Shown: piece by piece, positions 47,701-60,542 of the stretch | Numbering within the stretch: position 1 is the first letter of the stretch | How the letters are laid out: each line of letters begins with the position of its first letter | From: Scortum barcoo | Lineage: Eukaryota; Chordata; Actinopteri; Centrarchiformes; Terapontidae | Assembly: GCA_023238725.1 (NCBI GenBank) | Contig: CM041553.1 | Span: forward strand, 8,021,001 to 8,085,000 | Direction: 5' to 3' | DNA: 64,000 nucleotides | Notes under the pieces: model-generated | Database searches by the model: none | What the model was told of the DNA's origin: nothing | What the model saw: only the letters and a program-made list of their open reading frames with translations | Made by a program: the position numbers and the translations under genes

Positions 47701-48579
47701 TCAGTGTTGTAGTTGTGTGGTAAGGACCTGGGGAGAAGGACATATTGTTAAAGTTTGTCCTGCTGGTGACTCACGCTCCTTTCCTGCATATACAAGACAA
47801 CACACACACTCCTTCATTCTTTTTTTGTTTATTTGGCTCTCTTCTTTATATTCAATGCTGTAATCTGGCTGCACTCCATTTAAATAGGAGAGGGTTTGGA
47901 GGGATTGTTTTTCATTGTTAATATTTCTGTCTGAATCCGCTGCAGTAAGTGTATTCTTCTTGGCTTGGGGAAATACTATTGTTGAACATTTTTTTTAATC
48001 TGTTAAGTCATGTAAGGGCAATCAGTATAAATGTAATATTTATATACAGAAAATACACAGAGTAATATGCTCCGTCTCTATTTTTAAGTGTAAGTCATGA
48101 TGATGTGTGTAGCTCAAAGCAGGAATGTATGAAGGCCTGATTGTTTAGGCTTTATTATCTTATGTATGAGGTCGGTGTTAACATGAATAAAATGGTGAAA
48201 CAGCGCCGAGTTTGTGCCTTTATTGAATTTCACTGGCTTTCCTAACTGTGTGAGAACTGCATATGTGTGATATGTTTGTTCATGTATGTTCATGTATAAT
48301 CAACAAGAAACTCCCACTTACTTTGTCCTTCAACAAAGCTTTGTGGCCTTTTGTCACCGTAACATGTGCACGCTCAGTTTGTGGATCCCCACTTTGACAG
48401 TACAAGTAGATTTTAGAAAAAGGTTCACAAGAAATGAACAATATTGGGTGGTTTTGTAATAATTAAGACTATATAATGAGATAGGAAGACACATCTTTCT
48501 TTCATCAGACAATGAATGCTGTTTTCTTTGGGGGGGGGGGCTCGGGGCTTTGGTCTTATGCTAATAACGTCTTTGAATG
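44754..48579. other. cc2d1a 3' flank and gene-free spacer
   Basis: AATAAA at 44977-44982, 224 bp after the cc2d1a stop, is a good polyadenylation candidate. The remaining 3.6 kb holds T-rich runs, a TTC/TCT-rich patch near 45606-45672 and scattered short open frames without recognisable products. No RNA gene was identified. Confidence 0.55.
44977..44982 (+). terminator. candidate cc2d1a polyadenylation signal
   Basis: AATAAA 224 bp downstream of the stop codon, giving a short 3' UTR. Confidence 0.55.
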
Positions 48580-49133
48580 CGAAATTTCCCCTGACAAAGG
48601 AGAAAAAGATGAGAGGGGGGTGGGGATGGCGCACAGACACGAGGGGAAGAGGGGAGGCTTGGTGAAATTGGACAACCCGCGAGACTCCGGTGGGCGTGGA
48701 CACCGAGGACAGGGCTTCCTGCTCGGCTGAACACGTGGTTCCGCGTCTGCCTCCCCGCTTGTCTGTCAGTGTGTGAAGGTTTCCAGCCCTGCTCTCACTC
48801 CTCTCCCCCCCTTCTTTATCCACCCGCACAACACGGCAGACCTTCTCCTCTTCCTGCTCCGTCCTGCACCTCCTCCTCTTCCTCCTGCTGCTGCTCCTCC
48901 TCCTCCTCTTGGCGACGCTTTCCCGGGACTGCCGACATCCAGGCCGCGGTCACTACAACGTGTATCCGCTCAGAGAGAGAGAGTGTGTGAAAGTGTGTGT
49001 GTGAGAGAGAGAGAGAAGAGTGAGTGAGTGCGTGAGTGCGTGAGTGTGTGTGTGTGTGTGTGTGCGCGCGCACCCGCCCGCTGCCGGTCCATCCGTGTGA
49101 TTTCTCCCCTCTATCCCGCCTCGCTCCTCGGTC
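48580..49133 (+). promoter_or_regulatory. mri1 promoter and 5' UTR with (GA)n/(GT)n and alternating GC tract
   Basis: GC- and CT-rich stretch rising from AT-rich surroundings. It includes a C/T-rich run at about 48840-48915, then GAGAGAGA and GTGTGT tracts from 48975. It ends in alternating purine-pyrimidine sequence (TG)n followed by CGCGCGCAC at about 49045-49072. The start codon follows 62 bp later. This fits a CpG-island promoter. The alternating tract is a classic Z-DNA-prone sequence. Confidence 0.6.
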
Positions 49134-49709
49134 ATGACGCTGGAAGCGATCCGTTACCGGGCCGGGTCTCTGCAGATCCTCAACCAGCTGCTGCTGCCAC
49201 ACCAGACCGTGTACGACGAGATCCGCTCGGTGCAGGACGCGTACGAGGCCATCAAGTCCATGAAGGTACGGAGCTCCTCTTCTCCTCCCAGCCGACCTGC
49301 ATGCCCGCTGCATGTGCATTTATTCCCGTCGTGCATCTGTTTTGTGTGTGTGTGTGTGTGTGCGCGCGTGCGTGTGTGGGTCGGGTCTTTTGTGCTCCCA
49401 CCGCTGCACGCGTGCGCTCCCCGCTGTCGGCCTCTATTTTTGTTTTGGACGCACCTGCAGCACCCCCACCCCTCCAAAGACCACCCCACCCCCATCCTGT
49501 GTGTGTGTTTGTATAGTTTCCACATTATCTTACGCTATGTATCTGCACACCGCCACCCACCCCTGAAACATGGCCCCCTCCTCCTCCTCTTTCTTTGGGA
49601 GAGATTGTGGATGAATTATTAATGACCTTTGCCAGGGTTTTTTTTTTTTTTTGCTCGCGTTTTGGTCTTGTGCTGCACTCAGTGGCACCTCCGGCTCGTT
49701 TCTCCCCCT

Positions 49710-49751
<42 letters not shown>

Positions 49752-52700
49752 GGGTCTGTTCAAGTTCTGTCAACAGCTGGGGACGTTTTCAGATGTTCAC
49801 TTGTTAGGGCCCAGCAGATATTCACTCTTTTGTCTCCCCAGATGCACTCACACACACGCAGCAGATGCACGTTTGGTCCTCTGTCTGTCTGTGTGTGTGT
49901 GTGTGTCTAAGTGAAGGAATGTACCATGAGCAGAGAGGGTGATGTCATGATAACGGAGTCAAATGGCAGAGAGGGGAATGACTCCAAGACAGATGATATC
50001 ATTTCAGCCAGAGCTGTCATGACAACTTTTAGCTCAGTGATCACCCACTTACAGCTCTGTGGGGGGAAAGAGATTAATAACCTGAAGAAAGCTGTTTGAG
50101 GTTGGCATGGAAACCAAAGGTGAGGGCGACCAGGTGATGCTGACTCTCCTCTTTCCTCCTCCTCCTTCTCCAGGTGCGGGGCGCCCCGGCCATCGCCATC
50201 GTCGGCTGCCTCAGCCTGGCAGTGGAGCTGCGGGCAGGCGCCGGGGGAGATGACCCCGTGACCTTCATCAGGGAGTCTCTGTGTCACCTGACCTCAGCCC
50301 GGCCCACCGCCGTCAACATGGGCCGCGCCGCCCGTGAGCTGATGGAGTTTGCTGAGAACGAGAGCATGGAGAAGAACTCGGAGCAGCTCAGAGAGAGGTG
50401 GGCTGTTAGGGAGGTGGAGCTGAGGGTAATTAGATTCATCGAAGCACTGATTAAAGGATTGGTTTACATACAACTCTGCTTTCAAACAACACTCACAGAT
50501 CCCTTCGTGGTGCTATTTTAATGTTAAGTGACAAAATTTACAGGCTCTGTTCCATGGAAAGAAAAACACATTTCAAAGTTCAACCAAAACTAACAGGAGA
50601 TTATCAAATCAATATCCTCAAATGCCGTTTTTTACTGTAATGTTATCTCTTTTTGTTACATCCCTCCACTGGAGCTCAGCAAGAAAACCCAGTCGGTTGA
50701 AACAAAAAGAGAAAGAAGAACATTTTTGCGCTAAAAAGACTGTAACGACGGAAGACAGCTACTGAATTTGTCCAGCTCAGTCTGCTGAAGCTTTGGCTGA
50801 ACTTTGAAATCCAGACGTGGACTGTTGATTTTGTCCCCAGTATTTACACTGAAGAGATCTCTTCAACACCAGTATGGACAGGAGCAGGGATTAAAAAAGT
50901 GAACCTATCCTTTCATTGCAGATCTGCTTGGTGAGGTCCTAATTTACAAGGGGACTATTCCAAAACAAATTTTTGTTTGTGTTTTACTCAATTATGACAG
51001 ACAGTGTGCTTCAAGTAGTTTCTATGCCTGAGTGCATGGCAGTCTTAATTTAGCTTCAACCCACAATTTAGTTCAAGGTACCCTGTGGAGTTTTGGATCT
51101 CTCTCAGCGCTGTGGTGCCATTTTTTTTACCTGTGAGCCTGTTTTATTTGTTCTCGCACACAAGAACGCACGCGCATGCAGGTGACTCGACCATTGGTTT
51201 CCCACTGATCCACTCATCCTCTGGTGGCAGTTATGAGCCAAAATACGCATCAGACTGTTAGCAGAAATCTGTTAGCAGTTAAACATGGATGTTAAAACAG
51301 TTTGCTTATATCTTTGAAGAAAAAAACGGCTTTACATGTGTTTACTACAGTAATGCGGTTACATTTGAAAAAAAAATGCTTTGTTAAAGGAAATATGTTT
51401 TCAAGACACTCCGTATGCAAACAATGAGCATATGTGTTGTGTCAGTATCAGTGAAAACTTATTCTGTGAACTGAAGTGATCTAATGCGGTGCTTGTCTTG
51501 TGTATTTTCAAAAGCCAAACTTGCCACTGCTGTAGCACTTACACCTTCAACACCAGCTCCAGGTGTCTTTCTGAAAAAGTTGTGAAAGTTATCAGATATG
51601 ATGTGAACATTGGAAAGCCCTTTTACTATACCTGTAGATTAATTAATGGTGTGAAAAAGAAACGCACTGAGCTGTGTTATCTTTTCAATAATTGTTTGCT
51701 CACCAGGACTCTAGTTTAGTGTTGAACTTGAAGGCAAGCAGGAAACAGTGTGTGTCTTATGTAGATGTTTGTATTAGTGTTGCTGGAAAATTACGATCTA
51801 TTCAGTGTCATGTTGGGACAATACGCCATAGTTTATGTAGAGATGATCCTGAGCTGGGTTGATATTGGCTCATATACTACATATACTACTACTATACTAT
51901 AAAAGTCAGTGTTTCTGGTATCAGTTACAGTCATTCAGTCACAGCAGGCACCCAACTCCACGCAATCCATCCCCTCACCTCACATGACAATGATTCAAAG
52001 TTCAATGCAGAGAGATATACAGAGTTTAGATTATTGAAAAATAAATCCCAGAGAGGAATTTATATCAGTAGATACCCTTTATTGAGGGATCAGAATAATG
52101 TATTGTGAAAGAAAAAGTTGACTCTTCCCTTGTTTTGGATGATCGATTTTTGTCCTGTTATTGGCCGTGAACGTGGTGCTGGGTGATGAATCTGTGCAGC
52201 TAAAAGTCACCTTGCAGCAGAAGTGGATGGACCAGTTATAAGTTCATTGTGTTTCACTTTGAAATAGATAAATAGAGAGAGAGAGAGAAAGAGAGAGAGA
52301 GATTCAGATGAAAATGCTGAGCGGTACAATTAGGAATGCAGTCCACGAAGCAAAGATAATAGATTGATAGTCTGCATGCAACATTGAGAAAATGATTTTC
52401 AATGAGAGACATTGAGAAAGAGACAGTGAAGTCAGAATAGATAGGAATATGCAGGCATACTGTAACTGCAGGCTTGATGGACACAGTAAGTCCACAGTGG
52501 CAGACGGAGCCTCTTCTCAATTCCCACCTCTTTTGGCCCCCCTCCTACAGCGTAATTGCCTGGATCGAAGACATGCTGGAGCGTGACGTCAATGACAACA
52601 GGAAGATTGGTAACTATGGCGCCCAGCACATCCTGTCTGGCGTCCCGAGGGACTCGGTGACCATTCTCACACACTGCAACACCGGCTCGCTGGCCACAGC

Positions 52701-55126
52701 TGGATACGGGACCGCGCTCGGTGAGACTGGAACTGTGGGCGTGAATGAGAAGAGAGGGTGATTGTTAAAATATTTATGGCACCACGACTGTAATCACGGC
52801 TCTGTTTGTGTGTAGGTGTAGTGCGAAGCCTCCACGCGCTGGGCAGGCTGAAGCGCGTGTACTGCACGGAGACAAGGCCGTACAACCAGGGATCCAGACT
52901 GACGGCGTACGAGGCGGTAGCAGAGGGAATCCCCGCCACGCTCATTACGGACAGCATGGCAGCCCTCACCATGCGGGAAATGGACATCACAGGTGTGTGT
53001 TTGCATGTGGTACCACGTCTTCTTTTCCTTTCATTCAGACTCTCCTCTGTACTTACTTTCTCTCCGGCGTGTTCTCCCTCTCAGCTGTGGTGGTGGGTGC
53101 AGACAGGGTGGTTGCCAACGGTGACACAGCCAACAAGGTGGGCACGTACCAGTTGGCCATTGCCGCAAAGCACCATGGGATCCCCTTCTACGTGGCAGCG
53201 CCCAGCACGTCGTGCGACCTGAGTCTGGAGAGCGGCAGGGACATCATCATCGAAGTGCGCCCCCCCGAGGAACTCACCAGTTTAAACGGAGTCCCCATCG
53301 CTGCCCCGGGTAAGAAGTGTGGGGTGTAGGTGGTTTTTGTGTAAGGATAAAGGTCACATACGTTTTTAAAGCACAAAATGACAGGAACAGGCACAATCTC
53401 TTGAACAGCAAGTTCAGCAGAGGTTTGAGAGGGGAAAACATCAGGCTTGGAGAGATGGATGAGCGTGGCCCAGTTCCAGTGTCTGCCCTAAGCCCTAAGC
53501 ACCGAACCCTCACAGACTTAAACTGACGTCACATGCAGCGCAAGTGCCAAAATGAGGGAAGGTGCAAGGGCTCCAAATGCCGTATGAAGAATGGGGCAGC
53601 ACTTTGTGAAATCACGTTACCAGTGCAGAGGCGTTTTTGTGGTCAGTAAAGTGTGAGGCTCTGCTTTCACAAAGTGCTCGCTACTATCTGCTTGTAAACT
53701 TGCTGCTGAGAACTCTTTTAGATTTCCTCTGCCGTCATTATTTTATGCCTAATTCCTCAGAAATTAGGGAAGAGAGGGAGAAATGGGGGATTACATTCAA
53801 CAAAGGTTCCCAGACCAGATTCAGTCTGCGCCTTAAACATCTCGGCCATCAGGACATGTCCTGCTATTATTTTTCATTATGTTTCATATTAGTACGCTTT
53901 GAATTATGGGTTAGTCCACAAGAAAGTCTGTAGATTTGCAGACTTATGCTACAAAGTCTGAGTCCATAAGAGTGGACGTTGGAAGTGTGTTTCCGGTGAG
54001 TTTGTGAGAGCTGAATTGAGTCATTTGATCTCTAATTACGTTGCCAGAGCAGAGAGGTGCTCGGTGACATCACAGTAATTAAAGTGCGCTCATTTAATGA
54101 GCTCACCAGCCTCTGGAGAGGAGGACGTGTGCTCGTACATTTCGTCTCCCTCTCTCTTTAACTTTCCTGTCACACTCCTGCATGGTCCTTCCTGTAAACA
54201 TCTTTTTAAAGTACAATTATAAGATTGCTGTTTTTCTATTTTCCTCACAGTCAAAAAATACCATTCAAAAGCAGCAACGAACCGATCGTAGGAACAAGTA
54301 TTACCTGTGTATCCTAAGCCTGATTTAGCTTATTCCTCTGTGCCGCGGAGTTTTATTGTTGCCTAAAAATGATCTAAAATCAATGAGACAATCCCTGCTG
54401 CTGTAAATACTCACTAAAGAACCAAATATGTGATGGAAAAGTTGTTCACAACAAATACACTATTTACTCTCCTTTTGAAGTTTCAATCTATACATTTGCG
54501 ATCTGTTTTTAAAAATGAATGAGTGCCACAGAGTAATGACATTTTAAGTAATGAGCGACAGACCTGGTGATCGTACTCTCCCTTAGGTTAGCAAAATTAA
54601 TGTGAGGGGTTGCCAAAAATCCCAAACTCTCTGCCACGAAATGTTTCAGACTTTTTTATAATCATTGCTATTTTCTTGGTGTCTAAAAGTATATCTAATA
54701 ATCTGAGATGAGATAGGCTAAAAGTAATGGACAAATTGTAAATAATTTGCCAAAAGTGATGGGTAAAGAGATGAGTTACTAAATGTAATGGATAACTAAA
54801 ATGATAAACGGTTAAGATAGTTAGTTTAAAGTAACAGATAACAGTTCAGACAGTTATCAGTAGCTAAAGGCGATATATGCGTATATATAGGCGTATAAAT
54901 GATTGAAAAAGCTGCAGTATCAATGAAGGTACATGAGACACAGATCTAGAGTATCATCCACCTCCTTCTTTAACCGTGTCTGTTCACTGCAGGTATCGAG
55001 GTCTGGAACCCGGCGTTCGATGTGACCCCTCATCAGCTCATCACAGGAGGCATCATCACAGAGCTGGGAGTCTTCCTCCCCTCTGAGCTCCAGGCGGCGC
55101 TCACCGGCCGCCTCACTGCCCTCTAG
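49134..55126 (+). CDS. mri1: MRI1, methylthioribose-1-phosphate isomerase
   Basis: Six coding exons (49134-49265, 50174-50397, 52551-52720, 52816-52992, 53085-53309, 54993-55126) give 1062 nt, 353 residues, from MTLEAIRYRAGSLQILNQLL to the TAG at 55124. The enzyme turns 5-methylthioribose-1-phosphate into 5-methylthioribulose-1-phosphate in the cytosolic methionine salvage pathway. It belongs to the eIF2B-alpha/beta/delta-like fold. Family signatures include VRGAPAIAIVGCLSLAVEL, RPTAVNMGRA, THCNTGSLATAGYGTALG with the catalytic Cys at residue 161, TETRPYNQGSRLTAYE, and VVVGADRVVANGDTANK with the catalytic Asp at 241. These positions fit Cys160 and Asp240 of Bacillus MtnA. The human enzyme is 369 residues, so this one is full length within family variation. 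It lies between cc2d1a and c19orf53, as expected for the 19p13.12-related block. Confidence 0.95.
49711..49748. repeat. (CA)n microsatellite in mri1 intron 1
   Basis: About 19 uninterrupted CA units. Further GT runs in the same intron lie at about 49340-49378 and 49889-49907. Confidence 0.92.
52268..52302. repeat. (GA)n tract in mri1 intron 2
   Basis: GAGAGAGA runs with one AAAG interruption. Simple purine repeat about 250 bp before the exon at 52551. Confidence 0.85.
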
Positions 55127-56262
55127 AGCCACTCAGCCCGCTGCTGGTCCGTGTGCGCCGCTGCACCTTAACGTCACACAAGAGTCAAGAGACACTCTCA
55201 TTTCATTATCAGAACACACAAACACACACACAGTCATAGTTGTGGTTTAATTTAATTCTGTTTAACGCACAGTCACTGTTTCATGCCAGTGGTGCACACA
55301 GAAGAAAAGATGTTCTTCAGTCTCTCACTCACCCACACAAAGTCACTGCAGGGAGTCAAGCAGACGTATGTGCAGTCTCCCCTTTCTTTTATGTCCCTCT
55401 TTGTTTTCTGTGGTCTCTCCATTTCACCTTTTCCCAAGTTCTCCCAAGTCTTTCATTCTCTCTTGCCGCCTCTTTCTCTTTCAAGATGGCTTCAGCGACA
55501 AGGAATAGTGCTTAGCTGGAATCCCATAAATTCTATTTGGCAAGCAGTTTTTATGAGCCTTTACTGTGGTAATTTTTCAGGGCTTCTTTGACTATAAACA
55601 AAGAAAAAATTCCAAAAAGTGCAAGTGGCATGACTGATTTATTTTTTTTATTTCAAAGTAGTGATTTTTATCAGCCATGATTTCTAAAATGCTGCTACCC
55701 ACTTGTAAATATACATATCCTTGCTGGTAGTGTGTACATATGTAGAGAACTAACCCCTGCTAGTAAAAGGTACTGCTATTTTAACCAAATATGTGGTTAT
55801 TTAAAATTAAAGTTGACATAAAAAATGTTATATTAACATTTAATTTCTTTCATTCTGTGTAGAAACCTTTTGTAGAAGAAAAATCCAAATTTCTAGCTCA
55901 TAGATTTTCAGAAATCTTTAGTGAAAAAATCTAAAGTTTTGAACAAGTGGAATTTCTTGATCGGTCCTCGTTAGTCAGCTGAAGCCTATGACGATACATA
56001 GCTGTATTTATACCTCACTCCTTGTTTGCATCTTGCTACTCCCACTTGTACTGTATCAAACCACACTTGTATTCTCATAATGTACTTATATATATGTAAC
56101 CATACTTATTTCAGCAACATACAAATATTCACCATACTGCACAGGATGCTCTCTAAGAATGAAAAATCGAGAAGAAAAAAGGAGAAATTGTCATTTTTGC
56201 CATAACAGCTTTTGCTCAGAGGTCTGGTATGCTGTTGTATTTCTGTAATATAGGCATCACTA
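55127..56262. other. mri1 3' flank
   Basis: Sequence after the mri1 stop; no canonical AATAAA lies in the first few hundred bases that I would favour. No coding signal. Confidence 0.45.
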
Positions 56263-57222
56263 TTAAAGGAATAGATCACTCCAAAATTAAGGTTTGGTCA
56301 TCTGCTCACTTGCATGTCAGTTAAGACTTTACTAATGTTTGAGCAACCACAAAATACCTGTATAGCTTCAACTTGCTTCCATAATTCAGGCTTAATCCAA
56401 ATTATTTTTAAATAACAGCTAAATGTCTTACAGGCTAAAAAAAATCTAATAATAACTTTGTATCTTTGTATTTCTTAAAGCATTAGCTTGCTACTGTGTG
56501 TTCGACAAGATCAGCATCACAACAACACATGAAAAACTAAATGTTGGATTTTAAAGCTAATAAAAGAATATAAAATATTTTTATATGAGCAATGGAAAAA
56601 TGAAACGTGAAAGGTGTCACTCATAGTGAAGGACCCACTGAGAATTATCACCCAATACTTAAGTTTCCATCAACTCTACAGATTTTTTTTCCAGCCTGTA
56701 ACTTTACTGTTGTGATTCACTGTCATGGCCCTCATTAACCTCTTTTCTTAGTCAAAAGTCTTTTCCTAGGCAGTTGTTTTCAGTGTTTCACTGCACACTA
56801 CCAACTCAAACAGCAGACGGTCAGAGTGAATAACTAGCTGGTGAACACAGTGGAGCATTTATTAGCTAAAGAGCCAAAGTTGGTGGAGACCAAAAGAGAG
56901 CTTAAAGGAGAGTAAATGTCGGTGTTACATTTGATTATGTTGTTCTGTGTCCACGAGAAGTTTAAATAAGCATGTGATTGCTTACATGTCTGCCTTAACA
57001 ACTTTACATGGTGGTAATATGTCAGTGATGTGTTAACTTGTTGCGCTGCCCAGGAGGTGCCAAAACTATGAGTTAACGCTTCAAGACACAGAGTGTTGAT
57101 GCCATGCAAAACTTTTGCAAACTTTGATATCTACGGCCAAACACACCTCAGTGTTGATCTAAAAGTTGATGTGGGGGTGAGCAGTAGATGACTTCTTTAT
57201 TTTGGGTGACCTATTCCTTTAA
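56263..57222. mobile_element. MITE-like element (about 960 bp) with terminal inverted repeats
   Basis: The left end reads TTAAAGGAATAGATCACTCC and continues AAAATTAAGGTTTGGTCATC. The right end on the other strand reads TTAAAGGAATAGGTCACCCA and continues AAATAAAGAAGTCATCTACT. The two ends stay similar for about 45 bp. TTAAAGGAATAG-type ends are typical of abundant non-autonomous DNA elements in fish. The interior has no transposase frame. A target duplication could not be fixed because the ends themselves start with TTAA. Confidence 0.65.
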
Positions 57223-59790
57223 GATTATGGGGATCTTATCCATGCCGCATTATCTGTCTGCAGAAAGCTCCTCAACACACAACATGATAACAGCAACCAT
57301 CAGAATGTAAATTCAGCTCCGATGAACTTTCTTTTGTCAGGGGCTGTGATCAGGACAGACTTCAGACACTCACTTCTTACCTTTGCACTCTGTTCAGAAT
57401 GTGTTTCGACTGTTTCGGATTAATCACAGCTAAAATGCTGTTATAATCCAGACCGACTTCCAGGCTGTCAGACTTCTCAATTTCTCTATTTTAAATCACT
57501 GTAAATGGAGTATCTCTGGGTTTTGAACTGTTGGTCGAACAGAACAAGCTGATTTGAAGACAACACCGTGAGCTCTGGTGAAAAATTGAATATTCTTCAC
57601 TGTTTTCTGATCAAAAATCACTTAGCGTCAGCCGTACCCTCCTCATGCGCCCTTATTGACTGTGGTTTTAAAATAACATTCCAGCAACCAGTTTTCAAAT
57701 CCGACCATGACTTAGTATTTACTTATAACCAGAACACTGTTATTGATTAAAACTGAGATCGTGTTCAGTACCTCATACACAGGTTTTGTGTGTAGAAAGT
57801 ATGTAACTAAGTTTTTGCAGTTTGTCACCTGGTCAGTGACCCTACGACACGTCTGTTGTTCTAAGAGGCTCCATAGAAAAGTCCCACTCATGTCTCTCTG
57901 TGGGACACGCCTACTTGCTGTACTGAATGTCACAGGGGCAGACTCGGGGGGCCCACACTGCTCACTGCCTTACAGGTGCAGCATCAATATAGCTCACTGA
58001 TCATAACTGGAAAGACAGCAGCCCCTCAGTCCTTCCCTCACTTTGGTGTATGTATCGTGTAGCCAGACCTCCATCTTGTCAAGCTCGCAGATATCTGGAG
58101 AAAATCTAATTGAAAAATTTGAGATAATGAGACTCCCGAGGCAACCATTCGCTTCACTGTGCGTCTGAAAATGGATGCAGACCACCTTGTGTCTCCAGCC
58201 TTTTGTAAATGAGTGCATTTATATGCGCTCTAGTATCCTGGTTATGTGCTATGCATGTAAACGTCATCTCCTGGTTTAGGAAGCCATGATAAGCCTGCCT
58301 ACATTACCCATAATGCAACTCAGCTACAACCAGTTTAATGTCGAGAAGTTCAACTTCAGGACTGACTTCAGTGCTTGAACTCATCTGAGCTCGATCAGGC
58401 AGAGGTCTGGCCACGTAGCACACGTCTACTGTCTTAACACCCCTTCTGACCTCACACACTGCCCTTGTGGACTTTATCCTCCTCTTGGTTCACTAAAAAA
58501 AGAGTCAAATACACAACATTAGCTACTCTACATAACCACTGAGAGGTCCAGAGAAAACATCCTTAAAAAAAAGAAAGCTTAATGTCACTGATAATAATTG
58601 CAGTATCCACAGTGTCATTGTCCATATCTTGCTGTAATATAAGCTCACTTTTTTCCCCTCACTTTCATCTTCCTCTTTTTCACTTTTTCCTGTGTCCACC
58701 CATCAAACCTCAATTCACAAAGATGCTGTTAGATCACACGAGCATAAAAGACACTTGTGCATTTGAATTTTCTTTCTGTGGTTTTGTACAGTTTTAAGAC
58801 GTGTTTGGGGGCAAATTTATGTTCCAGACATATGTAGCAACTTTTGTGGCCATCAGACCCGCCACATATTATTTCTTTCTAAATCCTTAAGAGGTACGAA
58901 ACTTTTTTTTGTTTGTTTGTCTGTACATCATGATTATAACTGTTTGGCTGTAGTTTGTTGTTTTTATTTCATGACATTGTGATTCCTAGTGACTAGGCCA
59001 TTAGTACACCACACTGGGGAGGCCTCCTCAACCATACACACTACCTCTCCGTCTGCCTACACGGACTCAAAACACTGAAATGCATGAACACGAGCACTTG
59101 ACGCGCCAGGCTGCAGCAAAGCAGATTGACAGATTTAGAGGGAGGGAAAAAAAATCTGAACTTAAATTATCCACATCTCACTAATGTTTGTAACTTGAAC
59201 CCAAAGTGACAGGTAATTTGTGGTGTTGCTTTTAGTTTGCCTAAGTAACCTACATTTTGACTACTGTGTTTTGTTGGGTTGCAGCTGAATCGTTTAAGCA
59301 TTATGCTATGATTTTTTTTTTTACCTTTTAAAATAGCAGCAATATATTACCATATTTAAAAAGATATTTCCCCCAACCTCCCGTTGTGACGCCCAACACA
59401 TGCCTCATAATCAGGTGCCAAAATTCAGCGCTGCTTTGCCACGTGTTTTTCCCTCATTGATCTGACCGATCGAAGCAGGTGCTTGTGTATCACTCTCCAT
59501 GATTAGTGTGGCCTGTGATCGCCATGGAAGGAGTGTTGTTCAGATGGCCTCTTTAAGTGCAAGTATGTTATCGTTGTTCTTGATAATCACTTGATCTGGG
59601 TTTATTTTGTAACGTGGAAATAGTTCAAAAAATTGAATTTTTTTTATATATACGTATATGAATATAATGCTGTAAAGTGCAGTCATGAATTATGAGATTT
59701 CTCTTTCACATCAATACAGTAAAAAAAAAAAAAGAATAAAACCACAGTGGAATGAGAGTTGTTTTTGTCTCGTCTTGTCGCTGTTGTATC
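57223..59790. other. gene-free spacer between mri1 and c19orf53
   Basis: AT-rich with no recognisable exon. Around 58300-58335 it has ACATTACCCATAATGCAACT, similar to a stretch at 62361-62380. An A-run followed by AATAAA at 59735-59740 could serve a very long mri1 3' UTR, but this is a guess. Confidence 0.45.
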
Positions 59791-59798
59791 ACTGAGGC

Positions 59799-59815
59799 TC
59801 CTGTAGGTGGCGGTA
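59799..59815. promoter_or_regulatory. CTCF-like motif upstream of c19orf53
   Basis: TCCTGTAGGTGGCGGTA resembles the CTCF core consensus (TAGGTGGCG type). It lies 78 bp upstream of the c19orf53 start codon. Motif match by eye only. Confidence 0.35.
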
Positions 59816-59892
59816 ATGAGACAGGAGAGTGAAAATAACTTTATTTAAAACTAAAAGAAGGACAGATCTCTTTGTGCTTCCTGTTTGTAAAA

Positions 59893-60509
59893 ATGGCTCA
59901 AGGCTCTCAGAAGTTTAAAGCTCAGCGGCCCGGCGCCTCTAAGAAACACCAACAAAACAAACAGAAAGGACCCAAAAAAGGAGGTACGAGTTATAAAGCT
60001 TAGCTGCTGTCCAGGGAGAGGCTGAAATGTGTTTAATTTTTAGTCGAGACAGCGTCGACATGTGACCTGCAGGGAGACAGCTGAACACGTTTGATGTCAG
60101 CTGTGCTCCTCCATCCGAGATATGAAGAAATAAGAAAACCTAGAAGACATACTGCCACAGGTTTCTCGGGAGTTACATTTCTTGGCTCTACTTTTATTCA
60201 TATAGATATTTAATCTCAGATGGTTTGGATATTTGCTGAGGAAACCACCGAGTACCTGTTTTTATTGGTGGTGTTAATGTTAGTGGTAATGTATTGTAAT
60301 GTTCATATACTGTATGTCAAGTGGACTTTACATTTATAACATTTAATTTAATAGTGAAAGTGATGGGTAATTCAACTTTAACCACACCAAGAAAGAAAAT
60401 GGAGCTTTTTTTTATGGAGCCTTATTTTGTATTCCAGTGTAATTATTCACTCAGTCATCGGTTTACCAGGTACAACAGGCTAAAACTAAGACAGGGAAAT
60501 AACATGATA

Positions 60510-60542
<33 letters not shown>

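Noticed and set aside
48425..49773. Many long open frames around mri1 exon 1 on both strands
   Set aside because: They translate (GT)n, (CA)n, (GA)n and C/T-rich tracts into His/Thr, Val/Cys or Ser-rich strings. Only the frame starting at 49134 matches a protein family.
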